A DNA stretch of 64,000 bases, taken from assembly GCA_964466115.1 (NCBI GenBank), contig CAYXMH010000008.1:42621-106620 (forward strand), written 5' to 3'. The notes under the pieces were generated by a model, which did not search any database, was not told the DNA's origin, and saw only the letters and a list, made by a program, of their open reading frames with translations. The position numbers and the translations under genes are program-made. Positions 26,805-35,410 of the stretch are shown here, in pieces. The stretch comes from Pseudolysobacter sp964466115. GTDB lineage: Bacteria; Pseudomonadota; Gammaproteobacteria; Xanthomonadales; Rhodanobacteraceae. Each line of letters begins with the position of its first letter. Position 1 is the stretch's first letter.

Positions 26805-27824
26805 TTACACTACGGTGGCAAGGACAAACGCATCGATCTGATGCGGGACCGGCAGCGGCGCGGACTGCACCATGACCCAACGTGCGGACGGATCGGGAGT
26901 GATCCAAGATTTGGGAAAGCGCTTTAAGGCCACCAGCGCTTCGAGATCCAAGATCGCACCGTAATGGCGTCGGCAATCGGCGCGCCGAGAACCCAACAGG
27001 ACAGCGGTATCGGGGATCATCGGCTGTTCAATACCGGTATCGTTTAAGAAGTATTCCTCGTAGGTCCACAGATCAAGCCCCTCCGCGCGACCGACGTAGG
27101 TCACGCCGTCGGCCAGATTCGCGGTGTTCATGTCGACTTGCAGCGCCTTGTAGTTCAGCCGATCGAGCGCGGCCGTCACCGACGCTTGGCTTAAAAAAGC
27201 GTTCACCGCGGCCGATCCCAAAATCGCATCGGTCGGAACCAAACCGGAGTCCTTGGTGGCAATGCTTTTCCATGCGCGCAGATTCGCTAATGGGTCGCAG
27301 GCCGCGTTGGTCCATACCGTTGTGCCGGTCAACGTGATTTGGTGACTGGGGCTGTAACCAAACGAGATCACCGCGTTCAACCCTTCGCCGATCACCGTCA
27401 CACTACCGGTCAACAGGGCCTGCGCGGCCATCCACTCTTCACGCCGGATGATCATGTCCTCCATCGTCGCCAGTTCATCCACCAATCGCGTGGCGGTGCG
27501 CTGTTCGGGTGATTGCGCGGAATAAATGCTCTGACCCAAACTGCGTTTTAGGAGATCGACCGCGGTCGTGACCATCTTCGGTTTGATGTACGGCGGGCGG
27601 ATTGTCTTGGTTGCATAGCCGGTGTGTTCGACCAACTTGCCTTCCGACAGCGGATTCACAAACGGCGCCAAGCGGCGCTTGTTGCGAATCACATCGATGT
27701 CGACTTCTTGCGTATCGTGGACGTCTTCCTTGCTAAAGAAGGTGTCCAACAAAAAGGTCTTCGGTGCGCGGCGCTCTTCCAAGGCCGCGGTCATGGCGCG
27801 GGTAGAAAACAGATCCAAGGGCAT
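26805..27824 (-). CDS. Major capsid protein (gpE family)
   Basis: The 339-residue protein matches the lambda gpE-type capsid family: MPLDLFSTRAMTAALEERRAPKTFLLDTFF start, RPPYIKPKM and 'DELATMEDMIIRREEWMAAQALLTG' in the first half, and the typical 'ADCRRHYGAILDLEA' and DAFVLATVV end. It forms the shell of the procapsid. Its gene is separated from the decoration protein gene by an intrinsic terminator, which may influence its expression relative to upstream genes. Confidence 0.9.
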   Translation of the reverse strand: MPLDLFSTRAMTAALEERRAPKTFLLDTFFSKEDVHDTQEVDIDVIRNKRRLAPFVNPLSEGKLVEHTGYATKTIRPPYIKPKMVTTAVDLLKRSLGQSIYSAQSPEQRTATRLVDELATMEDMIIRREEWMAAQALLTGSVTVIGEGLNAVISFGYSPSHQITLTGTTVWTNAACDPLANLRAWKSIATKDSGLVPTDAILGSAAVNAFLSQASVTAALDRLNYKALQVDMNTANLADGVTYVGRAEGLDLWTYEEYFLNDTGIEQPMIPDTAVLLGSRRADCRRHYGAILDLEALVALKRFPKSWITPDPSARWVMVQSAPLPVPHQIDAFVLATVV

Positions 27825-27845
27825 GAGGATTCTCCAGAAATAAAA

Positions 27846-27865
27846 AAGGCCGCGTGAGCGGCCTT
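27846..27865 (-). terminator. Intrinsic terminator between gpD and capsid genes
   Basis: On the minus strand a perfect 8-bp stem (AAGGCCGC/GCGGCCTT) with a 4-base loop is followed by TTTTTTATTT. It lies inside the late operon, between the decoration protein and the major capsid protein. Confidence 0.65.
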
Positions 27866-27888
27866 GGTGAGCGAAGGGGGAAAACGGA

Positions 27889-28281
27889 TTAAGCGGGTAC
27901 GGCGTCTTTCAAATGAATGCCGATCAGGCGCAAGGCATTGCGGGTACCGGCCGCGGTTTGTCCGGTGCCAAAAATCACCCGCCGCTCATTGAATTCACCG
28001 GCGGTATACAGAAGCACGTTGGTAACATCGGCAAGCGACGCATTGGCGTCGTTCGCTAAGATGGCGACCGGAATTTGACTGCCATCGCTCGCGGCCGCCA
28101 GCGATAAGGTGTATTTGCCATCCGTCGTGATCCGGCCCAACAACGCGCCGCGCGCGAGGTTCTGCCCGGACGCCAAGGTGCCGCGGCCTTCGGTCACTGG
28201 GCCGACGTTATCGCCCGCCAATAGATCGTCAGGATTGAACGTGCCCTGCGACGTGATGCTTGGATTGAAATCGTTGCTCAT
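27889..28281 (-). CDS. Head decoration protein (gpD family)
   Basis: The 130-residue protein has the lambda gpD pattern: a flexible N-terminus, then GTLASGQNLARGALLGRITTDGKYTLS and DVTNVLLYTAGEFNERRVIF. It trimerises on the capsid surface and stabilises the expanded head. It starts inside the end of the protease gene (ATGA overlap). Confidence 0.88.
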   Translation of the reverse strand: MSNDFNPSITSQGTFNPDDLLAGDNVGPVTEGRGTLASGQNLARGALLGRITTDGKYTLSLAAASDGSQIPVAILANDANASLADVTNVLLYTAGEFNERRVIFGTGQTAAGTRNALRLIGIHLKDAVPA

Positions 28282-29471
28282 GGTGCGGCTCCTTGGGCGT
28301 TACGGTGACGCATCGCGGTCACCATCAGGTGGGTGGATTCGTCCGGTTCAACCGACGCGGCGTTGGACAGGCTGTTATCAATAGGGAGCGTTTCACCGCT
28401 CGTGGCCAGATGATCGAACAAACGGGATTTGGCTTGTTCCAGCGAACACTGTTGTTTGATTAAGGGCGCGGCAAGCTGCGGTTTTCCAATCGCACCGCAC
28501 ATGTCCACAATCGCTGCAGCGATTCCCGCATATTGTGTCGTGGCCTCAAGACGAGCCTGCGACGTTGCTGTTTCTAAATCGATAACGCTGGCGACGGGCG
28601 GTGTGGGTGTGGCGGTGGGTTGTTCGGACATACTTTTGACCTCGCTGACTATGTAAGAAATCGCCTCACTCGCCGGTAGGATCTCGTCGATCAAGCCGAG
28701 CGGTTTGGCCTCTGCACTGCTGTAAATGGCCGCTTGCGTCGCACGCACCGCGTCCTCGGATAACCCACGGTTTTGTGCCACTAGGGTGACGAAGCGGGCA
28801 TAGGTGGTGTCGACTCGGTTTTGCAACCAAGCGACCTCGCCTTCGGAGAGCGGTTTGTCGGGATTGAAATCGACCTTGTGGCTACCTGCAAACACATAGG
28901 TCACCACGACGCCTTCCTGTTCGTTGTGCTTGGAATCGTCCTCGTGACAAGCAACGACACCAATGCTGCCAATGTCCGCGTCATCGATGGCGATGACCTT
29001 GGTCGCCGCACTCGCAATCCCATATCCGGCACTTAACGCAGTTGAATTCACAATGGCGTAAATGGGTTTTTGTGCGCGCAACTCACGGATGCGATTGGAG
29101 AGATCAATCAATCCAGCCGATTCACCGCCGTAACTGTCCACATCCAGCACAATCGCATCGGCACTTGGATCGGCCGCGGCGACGTTTAACAATTGCGTGA
29201 TTTCTTCGTAACTGGTAAGGCCAGATAAGGCATCCACACCAGCCATGCGATTGACCAGCGTGCCGTGAACCGGAATGACGTAGAGCTTAGTGCTGATCGC
29301 CGTGCTGCCAAGTCCTCGCGGCACTGCGGCAACCAGCTTGGGTTTGACCGGCGCATTGGTCAGGTGAAGTCGAGGACCGACGACGGATAAAATATCGTCG
29401 AGTTTGACCTTCGCCAGACACAGCGGATTGTTAAAGAGCTTGCTGCGTAGGTGCAGATAATCGCGAGCCAT
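28278..29471 (-). CDS. Head maturation protease, S49/ClpP-like
   Basis: The 397-residue protein has the S49 peptidase core: VLDVDSYGGESAGLIDLSNRI and STALSAGYGIASAATKVIA (catalytic Ser in the SAGY context), then DIGSIGVVACHED. It is lambda gpC-like and would cleave scaffold and portal; the C-terminal ~130 residues could act as scaffold (internal start), as in the lambda C/Nu3 arrangement, with candidate ATG codons near SMSEQPTATP. It overlaps the portal gene stop as TAATG. Confidence 0.88.
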   Translation of the reverse strand: MARDYLHLRSKLFNNPLCLAKVKLDDILSVVGPRLHLTNAPVKPKLVAAVPRGLGSTAISTKLYVIPVHGTLVNRMAGVDALSGLTSYEEITQLLNVAAADPSADAIVLDVDSYGGESAGLIDLSNRIRELRAQKPIYAIVNSTALSAGYGIASAATKVIAIDDADIGSIGVVACHEDDSKHNEQEGVVVTYVFAGSHKVDFNPDKPLSEGEVAWLQNRVDTTYARFVTLVAQNRGLSEDAVRATQAAIYSSAEAKPLGLIDEILPASEAISYIVSEVKSMSEQPTATPTPPVASVIDLETATSQARLEATTQYAGIAAAIVDMCGAIGKPQLAAPLIKQQCSLEQAKSRLFDHLATSGETLPIDNSLSNAASVEPDESTHLMVTAMRHRNAQGAAP

Positions 29472-30973
29472 TACGGCCCTCCTTGGATGGCGTCAGCATG
29501 AACGGCTTGAGCGACACCGGAATCGGTCGTTCGGCGTGGATCGGTGTCGAACACCAATCCGAGTTCATCGAAGTGTCGGTTGATGCGTTCGATGATCGGG
29601 TAATGCGTCGAAGGATCACCACCCCACTCCATAACGAGGTCTTCGTGCGTTTTAAATCCAGCGCGCACGGCACCGACATCGGCCACCAAATCTTTGACTG
29701 GATCGATGTGCTCAAACGGTTGTGGCACCCAGGCCGGTTGATACTGGTAACGCTGGCTTTGGTACGAAGGAATGCGCAGACGTCCGGACGCCACCGCCGC
29801 ATCCAGCCACCACGACCACACCTTGCGACAAAATTGAAACCCGATCACTTGGCGCTGATCCATCTCAAACCCGCGCCGAATGTCGATCAAACGCACGCGG
29901 GCGCTGGAGTAATTGACGTCGGTCATCTTGCCGGTCAATTGCTCGTAGGTAATGCCTGCGGCTGCTGCAATTTGGCGGTGGTAGCTCGCAATAAACGGCT
30001 CGAAATTGGCGCCGACGTCTTGCGGTGAGTTAAACGTGACCTCGTCACCTGGGGCGAGAACCGTCCAGGAGCCCGCGCTCAATCCACCGACACCGGCATA
30101 AAACTCATTGCGCGCTTGTGGCCAGTTGCGATCACTGGCGGCGTTCCAGATCGCCTCGGGTGTGGCATCCCCAGATCCATTCGTAATCGCACCAACGTGC
30201 ATGGCGGCTTGCTGCTTACGTACCAATTCCGCGTCGAGGTATTTATCCAATTCGTACAAAATCACCATCGCCGCATGCAGGTGCGGCGTGCCGGTCAGCT
30301 GCCCCGGACGGCGCACGCGAAACACATGCGCGATGTCATCGGCCGGAATGAAGGACGACTCGAAACGTTGCGTGGACAGCCCATCGCCCGGATGTTCACG
30401 GCGTAGCCAATACCCTTCGCGCTGACCGAATGGCGTCAGTTGAATGCCGAGTTTGATCTTGCCCCCATTGGGCAACATTCGATCCTTGCTCTCGTCCATG
30501 TGATCGGGTTCGAGCAATTGGATTTGCAGCGGCACGGCCAAGCCGTCTTCCACGCGCCGAAACCGGCGTCGAGCCAAACAGGAGCCCGCATCGAACATCG
30601 CGTGCGCGAGCAACGCTTGTTGTCCGTAAAAATCCAACTGTCCGTCGGCGTCCATTTCCACGACGCTGCGATTCCACAACGCGATGATCTCGTCCTTTAA
30701 ACCGGTATCGGCCAAGGTGAGGTGCGGTCTCAATCCGCTGCCAATCACGTTGATGACGTACTGCTCGCGTGCGGACAGTGCCAGCGCGTTGTCGCGCGTC
30801 TGCTGACGTTGGCGTGAGCGCAACACCGGTAAGGTGTTTTCAATATCCGCGTTCGGACCCACATCGCTCGGTGCCCAGCGATTGAGCCGTCGCGAGCCAC
30901 TGGCCCCTTCGTACACGGCCGTCTTCGACTTAGGTATAACGAAGCCAATGCGACGCAACGCCGGAAAGCTCAT
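29471..30973 (-). CDS. Portal protein, lambda gpB family
   Basis: The 500-residue protein shows the lambda-family portal features: an early SRRLNRWAPSDVGPNADIENTLPVLRSR block, 'DAGSCLARRRF', PADDIAHVFRVRRPGQLTGTP, and the C-terminal 'GGDPSTHYPII' segment. It forms the dodecameric ring at the capsid vertex through which DNA is packaged. It overlaps gpW by four bases. Confidence 0.92.
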   Translation of the reverse strand: MSFPALRRIGFVIPKSKTAVYEGASGSRRLNRWAPSDVGPNADIENTLPVLRSRQRQQTRDNALALSAREQYVINVIGSGLRPHLTLADTGLKDEIIALWNRSVVEMDADGQLDFYGQQALLAHAMFDAGSCLARRRFRRVEDGLAVPLQIQLLEPDHMDESKDRMLPNGGKIKLGIQLTPFGQREGYWLRREHPGDGLSTQRFESSFIPADDIAHVFRVRRPGQLTGTPHLHAAMVILYELDKYLDAELVRKQQAAMHVGAITNGSGDATPEAIWNAASDRNWPQARNEFYAGVGGLSAGSWTVLAPGDEVTFNSPQDVGANFEPFIASYHRQIAAAAGITYEQLTGKMTDVNYSSARVRLIDIRRGFEMDQRQVIGFQFCRKVWSWWLDAAVASGRLRIPSYQSQRYQYQPAWVPQPFEHIDPVKDLVADVGAVRAGFKTHEDLVMEWGGDPSTHYPIIERINRHFDELGLVFDTDPRRTTDSGVAQAVHADAIQGGP

Positions 30974-31203
30974 AAGCCTTTCTGCGTGCGTAACGTAAAC
31001 GTCTTCACACGCGAGCCAGCGTCCAAGGCACTGTTGATCTCTTCCAACAACGCCCGCAGCTTGCCCATATCAACCGCCTGATATTCGGCGGCACGATTGC
31101 CCGCACCGGAGCTGAATTGCACGCGTACCTTGCGTTTACCGGCGACCAAGTCCATGTACGCTTGCTTCACCGCGAGACGATCGGCTTCGGTCCAGATAGT
31201 CAT
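30970..31203 (-). CDS. Head-tail joining protein gpW
   Basis: The 77-residue protein fits gpW in size, position (between large terminase and portal) and sequence style (ADRLAVKQAYMDLVAGKRKVRVQF..RALLEEIN). gpW binds the head opening and provides the site for tail attachment. ATGA overlaps on both sides. Confidence 0.85.
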   Translation of the reverse strand: MTIWTEADRLAVKQAYMDLVAGKRKVRVQFSSGAGNRAAEYQAVDMGKLRALLEEINSALDAGSRVKTFTLRTQKGL

Positions 31204-33185
31204 CGCGTGCGTCTCAAGTTCGATTGGATTTGCACCGGCTTAAACGGCTTTGCGGTTTCGTTCGGAATAAGCGGCTTTAAATTCCGCACGCCTTCAACGT
31301 GCGCGAGAAACACCTGGAGCGCTTCGCAATCGAGATAATGGTTATGGCGCCCGGCCATCACCCAGTGCACGCGGCCCGAAGGCAGACGCATGCGCTGTTC
31401 GGCCACGATCTGTTTGCAATAGTCTTCGTCGATGTCGTTGGGCAAATGCCAGGCACCGGGTTGGTCTTGCGGCCAGCCAAGGCGGTCGTGCACCCAGGCT
31501 TTGAAATAGCCATGATCGAACGTCCACACCTTTAAACCGGCGCGATGCTTCTTCCCGTTGCGCAACACCTCGACATCGGACGCGTGGAATAACTTGCTCG
31601 GGTGGTCTCGGCCTTTGGTGGCGTAGGCGGTTGCTCCGTGTTTGCGGCACCATTCGTATACGTGTTCGGTTTGATATCCGGAATCCACTGCAGTCGCGCG
31701 AATGCCAACCCCGTTAAAGGCGCGTGCTTTCAATGCATCGAGTCGCAACCAGACGTCCGGTTGTTCGGTCTCGCCCCAGAGTTCCTCGCGATGAATCAGC
31801 CACGATTCAAACTCCGCACCCCAACCGCGCACCGTGCAGACGAGTCGATCCTTTTGTACGTCCACGGTTAGGAATAACCACTGAACGCCGCTCGGCAGAT
31901 CACCGAGTTGATACGGCGACTCACATCCGGCTTTAACGACTTGCCAATCGGGGGCTTGACCGCGCGTTCGATACAACTCACCGAATGCGGTGTTGATCGT
32001 GGAACGAATGCGTTCTTGATCGCCGCTTGCAACGGCGCGCAACCACGCTTGCGCGCGTTGTCCAAATGTCACCCAAGGCGACATCAAGCCGGAGACCCAG
32101 AAGCTCGCGGTGTCCGTGTCCGGTGGATCACCGACCACGGCGTTGTTTTGCACCGACTGTCCCGAGGCCAAATAAAAGCCCCGTGCATTCATGGCGGCTT
32201 TGGCGGAATCCTCAATCAGCGCACCGCAATTCGAGCAAGCCAGACACGCTTCGCGGAGGGCGCGCTTCGGTGTACAGCCTTCCGGCCAAACCAACAGCCG
32301 GAAGCGCGGCACGAAATACTTAAGACAGTGCGGGCAAGGCACCGCCCACTCAAAGCGTGTACCCTCTTGCCACAGTTTCCACACGGCGCTGTCGAGATCG
32401 TCTGCGTCCGCTGTGCTCCAATGCTCGATGCCGGTGTCGGGATGCTTCTTAACATCGACGCTGCCTTCCGTGGGCGTGGACGTCACAATCAATCGCCCGT
32501 CCGGGTACGTCGCGATACGCGCCTCGGCCAAGGTGACCGGATCACCTTCACCCGGAATTGGCTCCATCCGATCCACTTCATCGACCAACACCGTGTGCGC
32601 CGGTTGCGAGGCCAACTCGGTCGGCGACCCGGCCCACGCGAGACGCAGCGTCACACCGGCAACCCGCTTAATCAGTTTTTGTGCTTTGCGTCCGTGGACG
32701 GTCTTGCGCCACAGCGACACCGACTGGCGCAACAGGTGTTGCACCTGTGGCTCGATCACCCCATCCACGTTCGACTTTGTCGGTCCGATGTAAAGCACCG
32801 GCGCCGGGTCGTCATCCAAGCGTTGCCCGATGACATTCAACAAGCCCGCCGTCTTGCCCATCTGCGTACCCATCACCGCGATGACCCGCTTGTAACGCGG
32901 ATCAACGCAGGCGGCCGCAATCGCAATGCAGTACGGGGTTCGGCTACTGCGCCACGGACCGGGCTCGGCACTTCCGGGTGGTAACACCCGGCTGGCGTCG
33001 GCCCACTCGTTCGGGCTTCTTCGTTTGGGCGGCGACCAGATCGTCGCCGCAATGCTCAACGTCGGGTGGAGTGTTTGCCAACTGCAGACAATATCCGGCA
33101 ACACCGGAGCGAATCGCGCGGCATTCGTCGAGCAACCGGGATCGGATTTGGGCGGGATCGGTGATTCCGGCCAATTCATTTGCAA
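31200..33185 (-). CDS. Terminase large subunit, gpA family
   Basis: The protein has the gpA-type terminase motifs: EWADASRVLPPGSAEPGPW, Walker A GTQMGKT (106-112), Walker B VLVDEVDRM (D202, E203), TSTPTEGS, a zinc-binding CPHC..CSNCG stretch, and a nuclease half with VDVQKDRL and AVDSGYQTEHVYEWCR. It cuts and translocates DNA into the head. The start is uncertain: TTG 33185 or ATG 33179 give the full frame, GTG 33104 is an alternative, and none has a good ribosome site. Conserved sequence begins before the small subunit stop, so the two genes truly overlap out of frame by well over 100 bp. Confidence 0.92.
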   Translation of the reverse strand: MQMNWPESPIPPKSDPGCSTNAARFAPVLPDIVCSWQTLHPTLSIAATIWSPPKRRSPNEWADASRVLPPGSAEPGPWRSSRTPYCIAIAAACVDPRYKRVIAVMGTQMGKTAGLLNVIGQRLDDDPAPVLYIGPTKSNVDGVIEPQVQHLLRQSVSLWRKTVHGRKAQKLIKRVAGVTLRLAWAGSPTELASQPAHTVLVDEVDRMEPIPGEGDPVTLAEARIATYPDGRLIVTSTPTEGSVDVKKHPDTGIEHWSTADADDLDSAVWKLWQEGTRFEWAVPCPHCLKYFVPRFRLLVWPEGCTPKRALREACLACSNCGALIEDSAKAAMNARGFYLASGQSVQNNAVVGDPPDTDTASFWVSGLMSPWVTFGQRAQAWLRAVASGDQERIRSTINTAFGELYRTRGQAPDWQVVKAGCESPYQLGDLPSGVQWLFLTVDVQKDRLVCTVRGWGAEFESWLIHREELWGETEQPDVWLRLDALKARAFNGVGIRATAVDSGYQTEHVYEWCRKHGATAYATKGRDHPSKLFHASDVEVLRNGKKHRAGLKVWTFDHGYFKAWVHDRLGWPQDQPGAWHLPNDIDEDYCKQIVAEQRMRLPSGRVHWVMAGRHNHYLDCEALQVFLAHVEGVRNLKPLIPNETAKPFKPVQIQSNLRRTR

Positions 33186-33525
33186 CGCGTCCCGGTAGTC
33201 CGTCTAAACGTGCGGAGATATCCGCCGCTAACCCATTGAAAATCTCACTCACATAACTTGCCAACACCAATTCACTGCGACGCTTTGCATTCTCAAGCGC
33301 CAATTTATCGGCTTGCTCTTTGGCCAAGCGTTCGCGTTGGGAACCGGGTTTGGGCGCTGCTTCAACACGGGCGTGTTCGACTTCCCAATCGATGGCGGTG
33401 GCGGGGTGAATCGCAGATGGGTTGCCATTGCGTCCACGAGACAACACCGGCATTCCGGCAGCGATTTGATGCGAAACCCAACCTTTAGACTTGCCCCGCA
33501 ACTTAGCGAACTCAACAAAAGTCAT
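32944..33525 (-). CDS. Terminase small subunit, Nu1-like
   Basis: The 193-residue product starts with a winged-HTH-like sequence (MTFVEFAKLRGKSKGWVSHQIAAGMPV) used for cos recognition, then a coiled region (QRERLAKEQADKLALENAKRRSE) and a helix that would bind the large subunit. The last ~80 codons overlap the large-subunit gene in another frame; the end of this protein is therefore atypical (KKPERVGRRQPGVTTRKCRARSVAQ). Confidence 0.75.
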   Translation of the reverse strand: MTFVEFAKLRGKSKGWVSHQIAAGMPVLSRGRNGNPSAIHPATAIDWEVEHARVEAAPKPGSQRERLAKEQADKLALENAKRRSELVLASYVSEIFNGLAADISARLDGLPGRVANELAGITDPAQIRSRLLDECRAIRSGVAGYCLQLANTPPDVEHCGDDLVAAQTKKPERVGRRQPGVTTRKCRARSVAQ

Positions 33526-33644
33526 CGCGATACCGTTTACCGTTTAGTCAACTTTTTAGCCCATGCATTTGCGAGATTTGCGCCTCTTAGCCCCCGTAAG
33601 TTGACTGCGGTTGGGAAGTACCTTTTAACGCCTCCGATCAGGGT

Positions 33645-33920
33645 TCAGCGGATCAGCTTCGCTTGTCGCAAGCGGTCCAAGCACTCGACGCACGCATGAC
33701 GACGCTGCTCGCACTCGCGGCGCAGTTGCGCTAACACCATCGCAGTCTCCACCGCGCTGTCCGGGTTCACCGTAATCAGTGGTGCTGCCTCAATGCAGGC
33801 TTGATAGCAGCGTGCATCGCAACGCGCGTCATGGAGTTCCATCGGCAATCGCGGCGTTGGCGCGGCGCACGCGCTCAGCATCCAGCACGCAAGCAGCGGG
33901 TAACGGATGTGTGTTGGCAT
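33645..33920 (-). CDS. Rz1-like outer membrane spanin lipoprotein
   Basis: The 91-residue protein begins MPTHIRYPLLACWMLSACAAP with a lipobox ending in Cys 18, and is partly embedded out of frame in the Rz-like gene, the classic Rz/Rz1 arrangement. It has five or more further cysteines (DARCDARCYQACIE), unusual for Rz1. It should sit in the outer membrane and join Rz to fuse membranes in the last step of lysis. Confidence 0.75.
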   Translation of the reverse strand: MPTHIRYPLLACWMLSACAAPTPRLPMELHDARCDARCYQACIEAAPLITVNPDSAVETAMVLAQLRRECEQRRHACVECLDRLRQAKLIR

Positions 33921-34236
33921 GGGTGTGGTAGTCGGTTTGTAGTTGGGCGAGCTTGGCTTGGGTTTGTGTGAGTTGTTGGGTGGTTAATGCGGTTTGCGTT
34001 GCTGCGGCGTTGCGCAGCCAATCGTCTACACCGATCCAATCGCGCAACGCGATGACCTCAGCCTTGTTGCGATCGGCGGTGCATTGCGTTTGCGCTTCGG
34101 TATGACCATTGTGGTGCGCGACGCTCAGCGTAATCTCGTGGTAACTGACTAAGGCGACTACAAGACCGAGCCATAACCAATCACGTATTGGTAGCAAACC
34201 AATCGTCCATTTACTCAATGCAGAGAAACCGATCAC
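33829..34236 (-). CDS. Rz-like inner membrane spanin
   Basis: The 135-residue protein has one N-terminal membrane anchor (WLWLGLVVALVSYHEITLSV) and a helical periplasmic part (AATQTALTTQQLTQTQAKLAQLQTDYH) ending in ADGTP. The GTG start overlaps the previous stop as GTGA. Together with the overlapping Rz1 gene it forms the spanin complex. Confidence 0.75.
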   Translation of the reverse strand: MIGFSALSKWTIGLLPIRDWLWLGLVVALVSYHEITLSVAHHNGHTEAQTQCTADRNKAEVIALRDWIGVDDWLRNAAATQTALTTQQLTQTQAKLAQLQTDYHTHANTHPLPAACVLDAERVRRANAAIADGTP

Positions 34237-34616
34237 GTCGGAGGCACAATGTTATTGGCGCGAAGCACTTGCTCCAGCACACGAACGCGCAATGTGAGAT
34301 CGAAGACTTGGCTTTCCGCCCGCTGGCGGCGCTCGCGTTCGGTCTCGAGATCGAGTTCGTATTTAGCGAGCCGTGCTTCCAAACGATCAATGCGTTGATC
34401 TTGGAGCGTGACGACGTTTTGTCGTGCTTCGGATTCCGCGGTGTTCTCCGCAGCGGCTGCACTAACGGCCACACTCGTCGCGGTGGTGATTGTGTTGTCT
34501 GCCTTATCTTGCACAAATCGTTTCCACAACAATTGCACAAAATACAAACCAAGACCACCCAGCCCGGCATACGCAGCAATCACGAGTGGTGTATTGGTAG
34601 CGAGATCATTGGGCAT
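34233..34616 (-). CDS. Membrane-anchored coiled-coil protein, possible holin-associated protein
   Basis: The 127-residue protein starts at ATG 34616, overlapping the endolysin stop as ATGA. It has one hydrophobic segment (PLVIAAYAGLGGLGLYFVQLLW, about 11-32) and a long coiled coil (QDQRIDRLEARLAKYELDLETERERRQRAESQ written in part). Location within the lysis cassette suggests a holin or a pinholin-like role, but the long cytoplasmic coiled coil is not typical. No other holin candidate was seen. Confidence 0.55.
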   Translation of the reverse strand: MPNDLATNTPLVIAAYAGLGGLGLYFVQLLWKRFVQDKADNTITTATSVAVSAAAAENTAESEARQNVVTLQDQRIDRLEARLAKYELDLETERERRQRAESQVFDLTLRVRVLEQVLRANNIVPPT

Positions 34617-35050
34617 CACACACCTCCTGCAGCCATGTTGTGCTCGGCATACCAGCTGCGCACATCAAACGACGGACAGGCTTTGGCAACATGGGGAAAA
34701 TCGCGGTGGCCAAGAATTTGTGCGTGCGGAAATTGCGCGTGCAGTTCGTTAAGCAAATTCGTCAACTCAGCGTATTGCTCGGGCATGAAGTTCGCTTGCG
34801 GTTGCTTGTGTTCATCCACACCACCGACCAAACAAACCCCAATCGTGGTCGCGTTGTGTTCGAGGACGTGTGCGCCAATCTGCTCGATCGGACGGCCCAG
34901 TTCACGCCGACCATCACGGCGGATCACAAAGTGATAACCGATATCGGTAAAGCCGCGCGCCAGGTGCCACTCGCGAATCTCCTGCACGCCAATATCCATG
35001 GATGGCATCGTGGCCGAGCAATGCACGACCAGCGCATCAATTACACGCAT
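34616..35050 (-). CDS. Endolysin, N-acetylmuramoyl-L-alanine amidase
   Basis: The 144-residue enzyme is an amidase_2/T7-lysozyme-like protein with the zinc ligands H10 (LVVHCSAT) and the C-terminal GHRDFPHVAKACPSFD (His and Cys), and the middle GYHFVIRRDGRRELGRP. It cuts the amide bond between MurNAc and the stem peptide. No signal peptide or SAR anchor is visible, so release needs a holin. It is the first gene of the leftward late operon. Confidence 0.92.
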   Translation of the reverse strand: MRVIDALVVHCSATMPSMDIGVQEIREWHLARGFTDIGYHFVIRRDGRRELGRPIEQIGAHVLEHNATTIGVCLVGGVDEHKQPQANFMPEQYAELTNLLNELHAQFPHAQILGHRDFPHVAKACPSFDVRSWYAEHNMAAGGV

Positions 35051-35200
35051 GACTAGTCCTCACGATAAAAGGCGGATGCGAACCCGGCGCCCTGTTAGAA
35101 CCGGGTGTTTGGTCGCATGCCGCAAAAGGTGCCCCGCGCTCAAGTATCTTGAGGCTTCGCGCGTGATAGGGGTTACACGACGGCGGGGCTTAATAACAAA

Positions 35201-35236
35201 ACGCCCGCTACCGTCGTAGCGGTTTATAGCGGGCGT
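35201..35236 (-). terminator. Second terminator-like hairpin ahead of lysis genes
   Basis: A perfect 10-bp inverted repeat (ACGCCCGCTA/TAGCGGGCGT) with a 16-base loop is followed on the minus strand by TTTTGTTATT. It lies about 150 bp upstream of the endolysin gene. Confidence 0.6.
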
Positions 35237-35261
35237 GGATTGAATGAATGTGGAAATAAAA

Positions 35262-35282
35262 AACCCGGCGCTAGGCCGGGTT
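35262..35282 (-). terminator. First terminator ahead of lysis genes
   Basis: A perfect 8-bp stem (AACCCGGC/GCCGGGTT) with loop GCTAG is followed on the minus strand by TTTTTTATTT. It directly follows the -10 of the putative late promoter. Confidence 0.7.
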
Positions 35283-35290
35283 CGTTGGGT

Positions 35291-35320
35291 TTTATGTTCT
35301 CAGCGCTTCTGCGCCGTCAA
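35291..35320 (-). promoter_or_regulatory. Putative late promoter (pR'-like)
   Basis: On the minus strand TTGACG (35320-35315) and CATAAA (35296-35291) are separated by 18 bp. Transcription would start near 35284 and meet two terminators before the lysis genes, the layout of a Q-controlled late promoter. The rest of 35051-35410 holds no gene. Confidence 0.45.
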
Positions 35321-35410
35321 CTTTGAGCAACACCATAAAACCACTGACTATGTAATTACGCAAGGGAGTTTTCCATTAAGCTGCATACTAATAATTTCCG
35401 GAGCGTCAAA

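Noticed and set aside
31908..32984. Long plus-strand frame (358 codons) opposite the large terminase
   Set aside because: It lies fully inside a well-supported terminase gene and its product has no fold-like pattern.
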